Positions 9,332 to 18,229 of a stretch of 64,000 nucleotides of DNA are shown piece by piece. The stretch comes from CAZDQL01 sp964507325 (GTDB lineage Bacteria > Planctomycetota > UBA1135 > GCA-002686595): positions 3,693 through 67,692 of the forward strand of contig CAZDQL010000027.1 in the NCBI GenBank assembly GCA_964507325.1, given 5' to 3'. Numbering within the stretch: the first letter of the stretch is position 1; each line of letters opens with the position of its first letter. The position numbers were made by a program, and so were the translations under genes. The notes under the pieces were generated by a model. That model saw only the letters and a list, made by a program, of their open reading frames with translations. It was not told the DNA's origin and did no database searches.

Positions 9332-10831
9332 TCAGGTCAGCATGTACTTGGTGACGTACTCGAGGGCGTCGTCGAAGAAGTCGGAGTCGGTCAGGGAGGC
9401 CAGGGTGGCGATCGCGCAACCGACCACCAGGACCACCGCCACCAGCACCTTCCCCACGTCCTGCCCCTTGAGGCTGCCCAGCTCCTCGGGGGAGCCGGAG
9501 AGGTAGGCGGAGGCGGCGAAGAACTCCTCACCGATCAGGGTGTAGTCGCAGGCCGCCACGAAGAAGGGCAGCTGGGCCGGCATGGCGGTACCCGCCACCT
9601 GGATGGCGCCGATCGAGTTGCCGGTCTCGGCCAGGATCAGGGACTCGGCGTAGAAGGCCCCCATGTAGAAGCAGGCCGCTGGCTTCTCGCGCACCATCAT
9701 CCCCGAGAGGTAGGCCACGTAGCCGAACTGCTCGTCGGTGACGTAGTAGATCAGGTCCTCGTTGTAGGCGTCGGGGCGCCCCGCCGCGAGGAAGGAGGCC
9801 TGCACCGCCTCGCGCGCGGTGGTCATCACCAGGGCGCGGCTGGTGGGCACCTCCACCTTGGCGTCGAACTCGGCGGCCGTCTTCGAGACTCGCGAGAGGA
9901 TCGAGATCCCCGCGATCGTCTGGATGTCGTTCATGTCCTGGTTGCCGGGCACGAACAGGATCGGGCGCCCCATCTCGGTGGCGCGCCCCACCGCCTCGTC
10001 CACCGCCTCGAGGCCGGCGATCTTGCGGATCTGCAGCTCCCGTCCCCCGCGCGCCTGGAAGATGAAATAGACCACCGAGAGGCAGATCAGGAGCGTCACC
10101 ACCATGAACCAGCCGCGGCTCCAGTCGAAGAGGCTGGCGGTCTTCCAGCGCAAGGTGGCGAAGGCGTCGCGGCCGGGGGAGACCGCCTCGGGGAGCTCCG
10201 CCGGCGGGGAGCGCTCACCGCTCTCCGAGAGGGCCGTGACGCGGTAGCGGTAGGTCCGTTCAGGGTCGATGCGCACGCTCGCCAGGGCTGACGCGATCCC
10301 CGCGGCGGTGACCACCTTGGGTGGCTTCCCCTGCACGGTCGTCGGATCGATGTGCTCGCACTTCTCCTGGTAGGTGGTCCCGCGCGCCGCCTCGAGCGCG
10401 GCCTGCGCCTCGGCGGTGTGGTGCGCGCCCGCCAGCTCGAAGGCGTCGGCGGTCCCGCTGAACTCTTCGGGGGTGAGGGCCCCGTCGCCGTCCCCGTCGA
10501 GGGTGGCAAAGTCGCGCTCGGCGCGCTCCAGGGCCTCGAGGTCGCGGTAGGCGATCTCGCTCAACACGTCGTCGTAGCGGCTGGTGACCTCCGAGACGAC
10601 GGCCAGGGTCTGGAACTGGCCGTCGGGGCCGTCCGCTCGCTCGATCTCGTAGCGGAAGACGCTCTTGGCCTCATCGCGATCCCAGCGCAGGCGCACCTCG
10701 ACGCGCGCGAAGCCGGAGCGATCCTTGAGGCGCAGGTTGGCCGGCGCCGCGGGCGCCTGGGCCTCCGCCCCGGGGATGACGACCGCCGCCGCCACCAGAC
10801 CGAAGAGCGAGTGCAGTATCCGTGTCTTCAT
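9332..10831 (-). CDS. DUF6754-like membrane protein with FN3 and EF-hand
   Basis: 499 residues: signal peptide (1-24), a fibronectin-III-like domain, membrane anchor (about 241-259), a cytoplasmic domain of about 200 residues (GGRELQIRKIAGLEAVDEAV, then FVPGNQDMNDIQTIAG and AETGNSIGAIQVAGTAMPAQ), and a second anchor (about 460-479). The cytoplasmic part matches what I remember as DUF6754. The FN3 domain appears split: strands before residue 90 and after 190 flank a helical insert carrying a canonical EF-hand loop (residues 112-123, DGDGDGALTPEE). That suggests a calcium-responsive ectodomain. It starts 2 bp after the preceding stop. The family name is from memory; the function is unknown. Confidence 0.75.
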   Translation of the reverse strand: MKTRILHSLFGLVAAAVVIPGAEAQAPAAPANLRLKDRSGFARVEVRLRWDRDEAKSVFRYEIERADGPDGQFQTLAVVSEVTSRYDDVLSEIAYRDLEALERAERDFATLDGDGDGALTPEEFSGTADAFELAGAHHTAEAQAALEAARGTTYQEKCEHIDPTTVQGKPPKVVTAAGIASALASVRIDPERTYRYRVTALSESGERSPPAELPEAVSPGRDAFATLRWKTASLFDWSRGWFMVVTLLICLSVVYFIFQARGGRELQIRKIAGLEAVDEAVGRATEMGRPILFVPGNQDMNDIQTIAGISILSRVSKTAAEFDAKVEVPTSRALVMTTAREAVQASFLAAGRPDAYNEDLIYYVTDEQFGYVAYLSGMMVREKPAACFYMGAFYAESLILAETGNSIGAIQVAGTAMPAQLPFFVAACDYTLIGEEFFAASAYLSGSPEELGSLKGQDVGKVLVAVVLVVGCAIATLASLTDSDFFDDALEYVTKYMLT

Positions 10832-10833
10832 GC

Positions 10834-11961
10834 TTACTCCTCGATCAGCTCCACGTTGGCCCGCGGAATGACGACCCGTTCGCCGGAGGGGAATTGCGCC
10901 TCCAGGACGCGCGCCTTGGACCCCGACTCCAGGGCTCGTGGTTCGGGGGGCAAGGCGGACACCTCGCCAATACTGCCGAAGTAGGGTTCGCGAATCACGC
11001 GGATCGCGCGACCCACCTCGAGCAGCCCCGCGGCGGCCCCGGAGGCCTGTTCCTCCGGCGCCTCTCCCTCCCCCCAGGGAATCAGGATCTCCGGACGCAT
11101 CACGCCGGCGCGGATCTGGGTCGTGCCGTTCACCGACGCCTCGGCCCGCGCTCGGGAGGAGAGGATCTCGAAGGTGCGCTGCGCCATGGCGATCGAGCCG
11201 AAGCCCTCGGTCACGAGCAGGGTCAAGCCGATGCGCTCCGAGCCGGTGATCGCCACCCCCAGGTCGTAACCCAGGATGGCGCGCAGGTCCTGGTCGTCGA
11301 TGCCGCCCGCCACCACCGCCGCCGCGCCCACCTCGATCGCCTTGGCGATGGCGCCGTCGTCCATGCGGGCGCCGCCCACGATCACCGCGCCGGCCATCTC
11401 GGCGCTGATGCGATCCGCGGTCAGGTCCTGCTCCGCCGAGTCGCAGGCGAGCACGATTGGGCCGAAGGCCTCGCCGCCGATGCCGAAGATCCCCTGCACG
11501 AAGGTCGCCTGGGACTCGATCACGCAGCCCTCGCCGGGGAGCACCTCGACCACTTCGCCGGCGAGGTAGGCCAGGACGTCGAGGGGCACCGGCGCGCCGC
11601 GTATGATCACCTGACCCGTCACGGAGGAGATCGTCTCGATCACCCCCTCGGCCTTGGAGGGCAGGTCGCGCTTGAAGAGGCCGAAGATGCCCTTGGTGCG
11701 CGCCAGGCTCTCGCCCTCGGCGACCGCCTCCCCCTCCTGCTTCAGCATGCACTCCCCCACGTCCGCGGGGGGCAGCGACAGGAGGTTGGCGACGTTGATG
11801 GGCGTGATCTCGCCCTCCATCTGGGCCTGGGCGACCACATCTTCGGCGCCGACGCGCTGGCCCTTCTCGACCAGCACCTCGCCGCGGATCGGCAGCATGC
11901 GCCGCGAGCGACAGAGCATGCCGGGGGTCACCTTCAGGCCGGGGGTGTACGCGTGTGCCAT
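10834..11961 (-). CDS. Barrel-rich protein with KOW-like C-terminus, GlmL-associated
   Basis: 375 residues with no signal peptide or membrane segment. The N-terminal 150 residues contain several short glycine-punctuated beta units (RGEVLVEKGQRVGAEDVVAQ, SSVTGQVIIRGAPVPLDV, AGEVVEVLPGEGCVIES) typical of hybrid-barrel or barrel-sandwich folds. The middle is an alpha/beta region (AGAVIVGGARMDDGAIAKAI). The C-terminus is SH3/KOW-like (VGRAIRVIREPYFGSIGEV). It lies 14 bp after the ASKHA gene and 2 bp before the DUF6754-like gene, which suggests a cytoplasmic adaptor between them. No name recognised. Confidence 0.7.
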   Translation of the reverse strand: MAHAYTPGLKVTPGMLCRSRRMLPIRGEVLVEKGQRVGAEDVVAQAQMEGEITPINVANLLSLPPADVGECMLKQEGEAVAEGESLARTKGIFGLFKRDLPSKAEGVIETISSVTGQVIIRGAPVPLDVLAYLAGEVVEVLPGEGCVIESQATFVQGIFGIGGEAFGPIVLACDSAEQDLTADRISAEMAGAVIVGGARMDDGAIAKAIEVGAAAVVAGGIDDQDLRAILGYDLGVAITGSERIGLTLLVTEGFGSIAMAQRTFEILSSRARAEASVNGTTQIRAGVMRPEILIPWGEGEAPEEQASGAAAGLLEVGRAIRVIREPYFGSIGEVSALPPEPRALESGSKARVLEAQFPSGERVVIPRANVELIEE

Positions 11962-11975
11962 CGCTGCTTCCTCGT

Positions 11976-13805
11976 CTACGCCTCGACGCAGGCGGCCTCT
12001 TGGGGGTAGAGCTGGACCGCCTCGAGCCAGGCAGCCAGCGTCTCGCGGAAGCCCGCCTGTCCCTCGGGGATCTCGAGGGGGCGTCCGCGGGCGTCGAGCA
12101 GGATCCCCACCGACCCGCCGCGCACCTCGCGCTCCAACGCCTGCCCCGGTCCGGCCCCCAGGTCGAAGCCGCGGGCGGGCTCGAGGCGGATCTGGGCGGT
12201 CTCCCCCAGGGCCAGGGGCAAGAGGCGCAGGTCGCCGCAGCAGAGCTCCCCCGACTCGTCATGCCCTCCACCGCTGAGCCGGAAGGAGAAGCAGGGCTTG
12301 CCGGCCTTCCCCTGCCCCTTGGCCGCCACGCAGACGCCGAGGGGGATCAGGCAGTCGCGCTCGAAGACCTCCATCGCCGCCTGGGGGTGGATCTGCGCCA
12401 GGACCCCCAGGTGCGGCATCATGAAGATGCTGTCCTTGGCGAGCTGGGTGATCCCCTCCGGTTGGAAGGCGTCCACCAGCATCAACGCCGTCTGGTGCAT
12501 GCGCGGGGCGTGGGAGAGCACCCCCCCCGAGGCGACGAGCAGGTCGAGGGCCATGTTGTCGACGATCGTCTGGCCGGAAATCTCCTGACTGAAGGTGTCG
12601 CCCACGGTGCGCTGCTGCTGCACGCCGCGCAGGGTGGTGGCGAACTCCTTGTGCTGCTCGTAGGCGAGCCTGAGCGCCTCGCGCGCCACCGCCTGCTCGA
12701 AGACCAGGGCATCCAGGCTCTGGGGGATGGTGGTGGGCCGGATCATCTTGTTCTTGACCCGGTTGCGCAGCTCGCGCTCGTCCATGCCGAAGTGCACCCA
12801 GCGCAGGATCTTGGGCAGGCTCGCCTCGGCACACACGTTCGAGATCGAGTAGCTCATCCCCAGGTTGGCGCTGACGGTGCGGTTGAAGGTGCCGTCGAAG
12901 ACGCTGAAGATGTCGGTGGTGGCGCCGCCGATGTCGACCCCCACCGCGTTCAGGCCGCGCCCCTCGGCGATCGTCTGCAGGATGTTCCCCACCGCGCCGG
13001 GGGTGGGCATGATCGGCGAGTCGGTCCACGTCATCAGCTTGTCGTAGCCGGGGGCGTGGGCCATGACGTGCTCGAGGAAGAGGTCGTGGATCTTGTCCCG
13101 CGCCGGACCCAGGTTCTCCGCCTCGAGCACCGGGCGCAGGTTGGGCACGATCGAGAGGTCGACGCTCTCGTCGAAGGTCTCCTCCACCAGCGGTGCCGCG
13201 TCCTGGTTGCCGGCGAAGATCACCGGCATGCGGTAGGCACCGCCGAAGCGCGGCTGCGGGCGGGCGGGGGCGATCAGCTCGGCGATCTCGAGCACGTGGG
13301 TGGTGGTGCCCCCGTCGGTGCCCCCCGAGACGAGGATCATGTCGGGGCGCAGCTCGCGGATGCGCTGGATCTTCTCGTGGGCCTTGCGCTTGTCGTTGGA
13401 GGCCAGGACGTCCATGACGATGGCGCCCGCGCCCAGGGCCGCGCGCTTGGCGCTGGCGGCGGTCATCTGGGCCACCACCCCGGCCACCATCATCTGCAGG
13501 CCGCCCCCGGCGCTCGAGGTGGAGATGTAGAGGTCGCACCCCGCCTCGCCGTCGGCGGGCTGGATCAGCCTGCCCTCGTCGTCGAAGAAGCGCCGACCCG
13601 CCAGCTCGCCCACCTCGGTGACCGAGTTGACCACTCCGATCGTCACGTCGGCGAAGGGCTCCTCGACGGTGGTGGGCGCCTCGCCACGGTGGGTCTGCCG
13701 GTACTCGCCGTCGACCTTCTGGATCAGGATCGCCTTGGTGGTGGTGCTGCCGCAATCCGTGGCCAGGATCACGCCTACCTTGTCCAGATCGAGAGGTTCA
13801 ACCAT
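11976..13805 (-). CDS. GlmL/MutL-like ASKHA ATPase
   Basis: 609 residues. The family includes GlmL (MutL), the reactivating accessory protein of B12-dependent glutamate mutase. Its two phosphate-binding motifs are visible: ATDCGSTTTKAILIQ at residues 15-29 and GVDIGGATTDIFSV at 289-302. The adenosine region contains SGGTDGGTTT (160-169). No glutamate mutase subunit (GlmE/GlmS) or other B12 mutase lies anywhere in the window. Instead it is followed by membrane proteins, so it probably powers or gates a different machine. The ATG at 13805 overlaps the previous gene by 8 nt. The family call is firm; the substrate is unknown. Confidence 0.85.
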   Translation of the reverse strand: MVEPLDLDKVGVILATDCGSTTTKAILIQKVDGEYRQTHRGEAPTTVEEPFADVTIGVVNSVTEVGELAGRRFFDDEGRLIQPADGEAGCDLYISTSSAGGGLQMMVAGVVAQMTAASAKRAALGAGAIVMDVLASNDKRKAHEKIQRIRELRPDMILVSGGTDGGTTTHVLEIAELIAPARPQPRFGGAYRMPVIFAGNQDAAPLVEETFDESVDLSIVPNLRPVLEAENLGPARDKIHDLFLEHVMAHAPGYDKLMTWTDSPIMPTPGAVGNILQTIAEGRGLNAVGVDIGGATTDIFSVFDGTFNRTVSANLGMSYSISNVCAEASLPKILRWVHFGMDERELRNRVKNKMIRPTTIPQSLDALVFEQAVAREALRLAYEQHKEFATTLRGVQQQRTVGDTFSQEISGQTIVDNMALDLLVASGGVLSHAPRMHQTALMLVDAFQPEGITQLAKDSIFMMPHLGVLAQIHPQAAMEVFERDCLIPLGVCVAAKGQGKAGKPCFSFRLSGGGHDESGELCCGDLRLLPLALGETAQIRLEPARGFDLGAGPGQALEREVRGGSVGILLDARGRPLEIPEGQAGFRETLAAWLEAVQLYPQEAACVEA

Positions 13806-14172
13806 TCCGATTCGTTTGCTCGGGTTCCTTCTCTGAGCTGTCGCCGCCATCCAACTCCTCCAGGCGGCGGCAGATGTAGTCGACGGCGCCACGCTTCTCG
13901 AGGAAGCCGGCGAAGACGCGGTACCCCCCCGTGGGGAGCAGGACCGCCACGAAGGGTTGGAAGAAGTGCATCACCTGGGCCCCCACGTAGTTGAGGGGGC
14001 GGCTGATCTCGAGGAAGAGCAGGGTCGGGGTCACCAGCCGCCGCCGGGCGATCTCGCGGCAGATCTTCTCCACCACCGCTCGCTCCTCGTCGCTGGGGGT
14101 GACCTCCCCGGGGGGATCGACGGCGAAGGCGTGCTTCAGCTTGCTCCGCAGACCCCCGCCTCCCTCAGGCAC
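13798..14172 (-). CDS. Small conserved-looking protein upstream of the ASKHA ATPase
   Basis: About 124 residues from a GTG start at 14172; the start is uncertain. The likely domain begins at AVDPPGEVTPSDEERAVVEK and contains a hydrophobic helix-strand core (PTLLFLEISRPLNYVGAQVM). It ends with an acidic, charged tail overlapping the ASKHA gene by 8 nt. Its 5' end overlaps the 3' end of the preceding gene by up to 37 nt in another frame; a later start would remove that overlap. No family recognised. The tight coupling implies it works with the ATPase. Confidence 0.6.
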   Translation of the reverse strand: MPEGGGGLRSKLKHAFAVDPPGEVTPSDEERAVVEKICREIARRRLVTPTLLFLEISRPLNYVGAQVMHFFQPFVAVLLPTGGYRVFAGFLEKRGAVDYICRRLEELDGGDSSEKEPEQTNRNG

Positions 14173-14606
14173 GCAACCACCCTCGCTTCCACCTCCGCCC
14201 GCTCGGTGCCGAAGAGCACCTGCATCCCCCGGAAGGCGTCCAGCCGCGACGGACGCGCCCGGCGCGAGAGCCAGAGGCCGTGGGCGTCGCGCCCCACCCG
14301 TAGCACGTGCTTCCAATGGAGGCTCTGGCGGCGCAGGGGGTACTGGGCATGGATGGCCTCGCGGTCGAGGCGGTAGTGACTGGGGAGGAGGAAGCGATTC
14401 AGCGCCAGGACCAGGACCGTGGCCGCCGGCAGGAGCATAGCAACGTGGCCGAAGAAGAGGGCCGACGCCCCGGAGAGGGCGGCTATGGCGAAGAGGGCCA
14501 AGAGCGCCGCCCGCGGCCGCTCCCGGGCGGGGTGGGCAGACCAGGACCACTCACCGCTTCCCTCCTGCGGCCCTGCTCGCGGCCCTTCCCTCTGGTTCGG
14601 CTCCAC
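14136..14606 (-). CDS. Small membrane protein with PH-like domain
   Basis: 156 residues from GTG. A polar proline-rich start precedes two hydrophobic segments (ALLALFAIAALSGASALFF and MLLPAATVLVLALN, residues about 33-68). A basic soluble domain follows (YRLDREAIHAQYPLRRQSLH, then WKHVLRVGRDAHGLWLSRR), resembling the bacterial PH-like domains of small YcxB/YdbT-type membrane proteins. It is the first gene of the leftward operon ending at 5296. The 115 bp upstream (14607-14721) would have to hold any dedicated promoter; I see no clear -35/-10 pair there. Confidence 0.6.
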   Translation of the reverse strand: MEPNQREGPRAGPQEGSGEWSWSAHPARERPRAALLALFAIAALSGASALFFGHVAMLLPAATVLVLALNRFLLPSHYRLDREAIHAQYPLRRQSLHWKHVLRVGRDAHGLWLSRRARPSRLDAFRGMQVLFGTERAEVEARVVACLREAGVCGAS

Positions 14607-14721
14607 GGCGACGTCGATCTCCTGGCTGGGGTTCCCCTCTCGCCGGTCCCCGGCCCGTGCCGCAGCCGGAGGGCCGAGAATAGCGGCCCCCCCGCCATCC
14701 CACCACCGGGCCGGCGGCGGG

Positions 14722-15552
14722 CTACTCCGACCAGAAGCGCGCCAGCTCCCGCAGGGGTTTCTGGTGCGGTTCGAAGTCGACCTTGCGGGCGAGGCCCGCG
14801 GGGGAGGCCATCAGGGTCTGGCGCTTCAGGACCAGCTCCGGCGTCGCCGCCGGCTTCCCGCAGGGTCGCGTCTCGACCGTCCCTTCGAAGCAGCAGACGC
14901 AGACCAGGCCGTTGTCGAAGACGTCGATGCCGAAGACCGTCCCCAGCACCCGCACGTCGCACTGCGGGGTGTTGAACTCGAGCACGTGATTCCCCGGGGC
15001 GAAGGCGGGCCCGGTGGCGATCCGATAGCCACCGCGATCGCCGGCGAGCACCAACGAGCCCTGTGCGGGATCCGCGGACAAGCCGGAGAGGTCGAGATGG
15101 GTGTCGGAGTCGAGCTCGATCACGAAGAGCTCCGCCAATCGCAGCCGCAAGGGATGTTCGCCCGTCTCCAAATCCTCGGCGCCGGCCAGCAATTGCGCGA
15201 ACGCCTCGGGATCGGCGTCCGCCGGGAGGACCTCGCCGTCGACCTTGATCCCCTCCGCGACGAACTCCTCCAACTCGACCGTCCAGCGGGGACCCCCGCC
15301 GGAGGTCACGAACCAGACGATCAGCACCGCCGCCGCCGCCAGCGCCCCGGTCAGGGTGCCTATCAGGAGGCGGGGACGGGGGGGTGCGCTCGCCGCGGGC
15401 GCCTCTTCTGCACCGGCGACGAAACGACTCCGCAGCTGCGCGCGGAACTCCTCGCGCGCCACGGGCCGGTGGGCGTCCAGGACGGCCGCCAGCCGCGGGT
15501 CGAGGGTGCCGCCGCTCGCGACCTCGTCGGGCTCTTCTCGCTCGTCGCTCAT
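14722..15552 (-). CDS. FecR-like anti-sigma factor with cysteine cluster
   Basis: 276 residues: cytoplasmic N-terminus (1-60), one membrane segment (about 62-82), and an extracytoplasmic FecR-type beta domain (CDVRVLGTVFGIDVFDNG at 198-215). It lies 5 bp after the ECF sigma gene, the standard arrangement for a membrane anti-sigma factor that holds its partner until an envelope signal arrives. The FecR domain carries a cysteine cluster (C198, C218, C220, C221, C231) that is unusual for this domain and could bind metal or act as a redox switch. Confidence 0.75.
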   Translation of the reverse strand: MSDEREEPDEVASGGTLDPRLAAVLDAHRPVAREEFRAQLRSRFVAGAEEAPAASAPPRPRLLIGTLTGALAAAAVLIVWFVTSGGGPRWTVELEEFVAEGIKVDGEVLPADADPEAFAQLLAGAEDLETGEHPLRLRLAELFVIELDSDTHLDLSGLSADPAQGSLVLAGDRGGYRIATGPAFAPGNHVLEFNTPQCDVRVLGTVFGIDVFDNGLVCVCCFEGTVETRPCGKPAATPELVLKRQTLMASPAGLARKVDFEPHQKPLRELARFWSE

Positions 15553-15557
15553 CGCCT

Positions 15558-16169
15558 TCAGGCCTCGAGCCCCTCCACCTCCGGCGCCAGGCGCTGGCGC
15601 AGCTCCTCGAGGGCGCGCGAGTAGCGCTTGCGCACCGCGACCTCGTTGCGCTCGACCAGGCGACCGATCTCCTCGAAGGAGAGCTCCTCGTAGTAGCGCA
15701 GGACGAAGGTCGTGCGCGCCGTCTCGGGCAGCTCCGCCACCGCCTCCGCCACCCGCGCGGTCAGCTCCGCCCCTTCGAGGGCCTCCGGGGGGCCGGGGTG
15801 GTGGGAGACCGCCGGCGCCGCCCCGTAGCTCGCCCCCTCCCCGTCGTCGGCGGCCACCTCCCGCTGTCCGTCGGCGAAGCGCCGGCTGCGCCAGTAGTCG
15901 CGCACCTTGTTGGTGGCGATGGTGAACATCCACGGCCGGAGCTCCCGCTCGGGGTCGTAGCTGTCGAGGGCGCGGTGGACGTGCATGAAGATGTCCTGGG
16001 TCACGTCTTCGGCCAGGTGCTCCTCCTTGAGGAGCCGGCGGACGTAGCCGTAGATGCGGTCGAAATACACCTCATAGAAGCGTTCGAGGGCCCCGCGGTC
16101 TCGAGCTCTGAGAGCCACTCGCTCTCGGGGTGAGAGCTCGAGGTCGGGGGGATCGGTCGTGGAGTCCAC
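15558..16169 (-). CDS. ECF RNA polymerase sigma factor
   Basis: 203 residues from GTG at 16169, which has GGAG 4 nt upstream; an ATG at 16217 is the alternative. Region 2 (RFYEVYFDRIYGYVRRLL to WMFTIATNKVRDYWR) and region 4 (LPETARTTFVLRYYEELSFE, then IGRLVERNEVAVRKRYSRAL) are complete, joined by a linker of about 55 residues. The anti-sigma gene follows by 5 bp. The ten-gene GlmL-like operon lies downstream on the same strand, so this sigma factor may control it. The divergent gene at 16409 is another possible target. Confidence 0.92.
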   Translation of the reverse strand: MDSTTDPPDLELSPRERVALRARDRGALERFYEVYFDRIYGYVRRLLKEEHLAEDVTQDIFMHVHRALDSYDPERELRPWMFTIATNKVRDYWRSRRFADGQREVAADDGEGASYGAAPAVSHHPGPPEALEGAELTARVAEAVAELPETARTTFVLRYYEELSFEEIGRLVERNEVAVRKRYSRALEELRQRLAPEVEGLEA

Positions 16170-16408
16170 GGATCTCCGGATGGGGCTTCGGGAGGGGCGG
16201 GGGGGTGTGACGGGCAACGTAAGGAAAAGGTCCCCCGAAGGCGAGGGAGCGATTCCACAGCGGCGGGTCGCGGCCTATGCTCTGCCCCCCGGAATCCCGG
16301 GGATCAGGGCTGCCCGGGGCCGATCCGGCGTCGAATAGGTGCCGGGCCCCCTCGTAGAGCCCACTCTCCTCCCCGCCCCGTCCCTCCCTTGAAGCCAGGA
16401 GTCCTGCT

Positions 16409-18208
16409 ATGAGCCTGCTCGCCACCCTTCTAGTCACCACCCTGCCGGCGGCGCACCCCGCGGCCCAGGAACCCGTTGCCCAGCAGGAGGAGATCCTCGG
16501 CCTCTACATCGCCGACGCCGAGACCTTCTTCGTCGACCCCAAGGACGCCGCCCTCTTGGAGGCCCTGCGCCTGGTCGACGACCGGGTCCTCGAGCTGGGT
16601 GAGGAGATCCCCGGCTTCCCGATGCTGCCCCCGGAGGTGGTGCGGGTCGCCGCCCACGTCCTGACCGGCGAGAAGAGCCTGCGCATCGGGATGAGTAGCG
16701 ATCCCAACCTGCCCTTCCCGATCTACGGTCAGCTCGACCTGATCGAGGGCAGCCAGGATGAGGCGCGCCAGCTGGCAAACTCCCTCCTCGAGCTGGGCGC
16801 CGGGGCGGGCTTGCCCATGGGTCAGGCGCGCCCCGACGGGCTCTCGCCCGTCGAGCTCCACGACGCGCCCTTCGACGTCGTCTTCGGCGCCCGCGGCGAG
16901 CGGGTCCTGCTCTCGGTGGGCACTCTGCTCGACGAGCCCTTCGACCTGGGGGTCACCGGACTGCCGGAGGGGGTGAAGCCCTCCTACAAGCTGAACTTCG
17001 ACCTGGGCAAGGCCCTCGAGCTCGGGCTGCTCTTCGCCCGCATGGAGTCCGACCCGGGCGCGCAACAGATGCAACCGCTGTTGGAGATGATGCGCTCGAT
17101 CGCGGTGCGCTTCGAAGTGGCGGGGGGGAGCGACGACGTGCGCTCCTACACCGTCACCCGCGTCCCCGGCTACGCGACGACGATGAGCGACATGGGCCTG
17201 ATGCCCAAGCGCACCCTCACGCGGGGCGACCTGGCCCTGATCCCCCAGGACGCCACCTGGGCGGCGGTGTCGACGGTCAACTTCCAGGGCTTCCTGGACT
17301 ACATGCTGACCGTCTTCGAGGAGCCGCTGGCGCAGCAGGGGATGGGTGATCCGTTGGGGATGATCGCCGCCATGACCGGCTTCCACCTCGAGACCGACGT
17401 GCTCGACCACCTGGGGGACACTTGGGGGATCTACGCCTCCGACACCACCGGCGGCGGGGGCTTCCTCTCGATGGTGGCCTACGTGGAGCTGGCCGACTCC
17501 GACGGCCTCTTGGACACCACCGAGCGCCTGCAGGACATGGTGAACAGGCTGGTGGCGTCCCAGACGGAGGGCTACGTCCAGATGCGCACCTGGGAGCGCG
17601 GCGAGACGACCTTCACCACCCTGGTCTTCCCCGGCCTGCCGATCCCCGCCGAGCCCACCTTCGCCTTCACCGAATCCCACCTCATCATGACGCTGACCCC
17701 CGGTGCCGCCCTGGCGGCGGTGCAGCAGGCGGCCGGCGCGGACACCTGCCTGGCGCATCACGCCGGCTTCCGCGAGAACCTTCCCGGTGACGTGGAGGGC
17801 GCCTACTCGGTGAGCTTCTTCGACACCCCGAAGCTCCTGCGCGACGGCTACGGCGTGACCAACCTGCTCTGCTCGGCGCTCGTCAACGGCACGCGCTCCC
17901 GCAACGACGCCACCCGCGACGCGGGGGTGATCATGCCCTCCTTCCACGAGCTGGCGCAGGGCGCCATGGCGACCGTCAGCCTGACCCGCGTGGTGGGCGA
18001 GGACTTCGTGACCCGCACCCACGCCGACCGCTCGATCCTGGTCAACGCGACCAGCACGGTGGGCTTCCTCGTCTCGTCGCCGCTGCTCCTGGCGGTGCCG
18101 GCGGCGCTCCTGGTGGGGACGGTCGGCGTTCCCACCTCCGAGCCCGCGTTCATCTACGAGGACTTCGAGGACCACCCCGACTACGTGGGAGACGACGAGG
18201 ACCATTGA
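16409..18208 (+). CDS. Secreted protein of unknown function (DUF3352-like)
   Basis: 599 residues. The start ATG has CAGGAG 7 nt upstream, and the N-terminus is a signal peptide (SLLATLLVTTLPAAHPAAQ). The mature part has repeated patterns of the type ALIPQDATWAAVSTVNFQGF and FLSMVAYVELADSDGLLD seen in large secreted bacterial proteins of the DUF3352 type; I offer that only as a resemblance. A hydrophobic stretch (LLLAVPAALLVGTVGVP) near residues 560-576 precedes an acidic tail and may anchor the C-terminus. The 239 bp between it and the divergent sigma gene should carry both promoters. Confidence 0.6.
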   Translation: MSLLATLLVTTLPAAHPAAQEPVAQQEEILGLYIADAETFFVDPKDAALLEALRLVDDRVLELGEEIPGFPMLPPEVVRVAAHVLTGEKSLRIGMSSDPNLPFPIYGQLDLIEGSQDEARQLANSLLELGAGAGLPMGQARPDGLSPVELHDAPFDVVFGARGERVLLSVGTLLDEPFDLGVTGLPEGVKPSYKLNFDLGKALELGLLFARMESDPGAQQMQPLLEMMRSIAVRFEVAGGSDDVRSYTVTRVPGYATTMSDMGLMPKRTLTRGDLALIPQDATWAAVSTVNFQGFLDYMLTVFEEPLAQQGMGDPLGMIAAMTGFHLETDVLDHLGDTWGIYASDTTGGGGFLSMVAYVELADSDGLLDTTERLQDMVNRLVASQTEGYVQMRTWERGETTFTTLVFPGLPIPAEPTFAFTESHLIMTLTPGAALAAVQQAAGADTCLAHHAGFRENLPGDVEGAYSVSFFDTPKLLRDGYGVTNLLCSALVNGTRSRNDATRDAGVIMPSFHELAQGAMATVSLTRVVGEDFVTRTHADRSILVNATSTVGFLVSSPLLLAVPAALLVGTVGVPTSEPAFIYEDFEDHPDYVGDDEDH

Positions 18209-18229
18209 CCCGGCGCTGCGCCGCCCCCC

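Noticed and set aside
12259..13755. Long minus-strand frame overlapping the GlmL-like gene in another register
   Set aside because: Arginine/glycine/proline-rich translation with no motif; the true frame has two intact ASKHA phosphate motifs.
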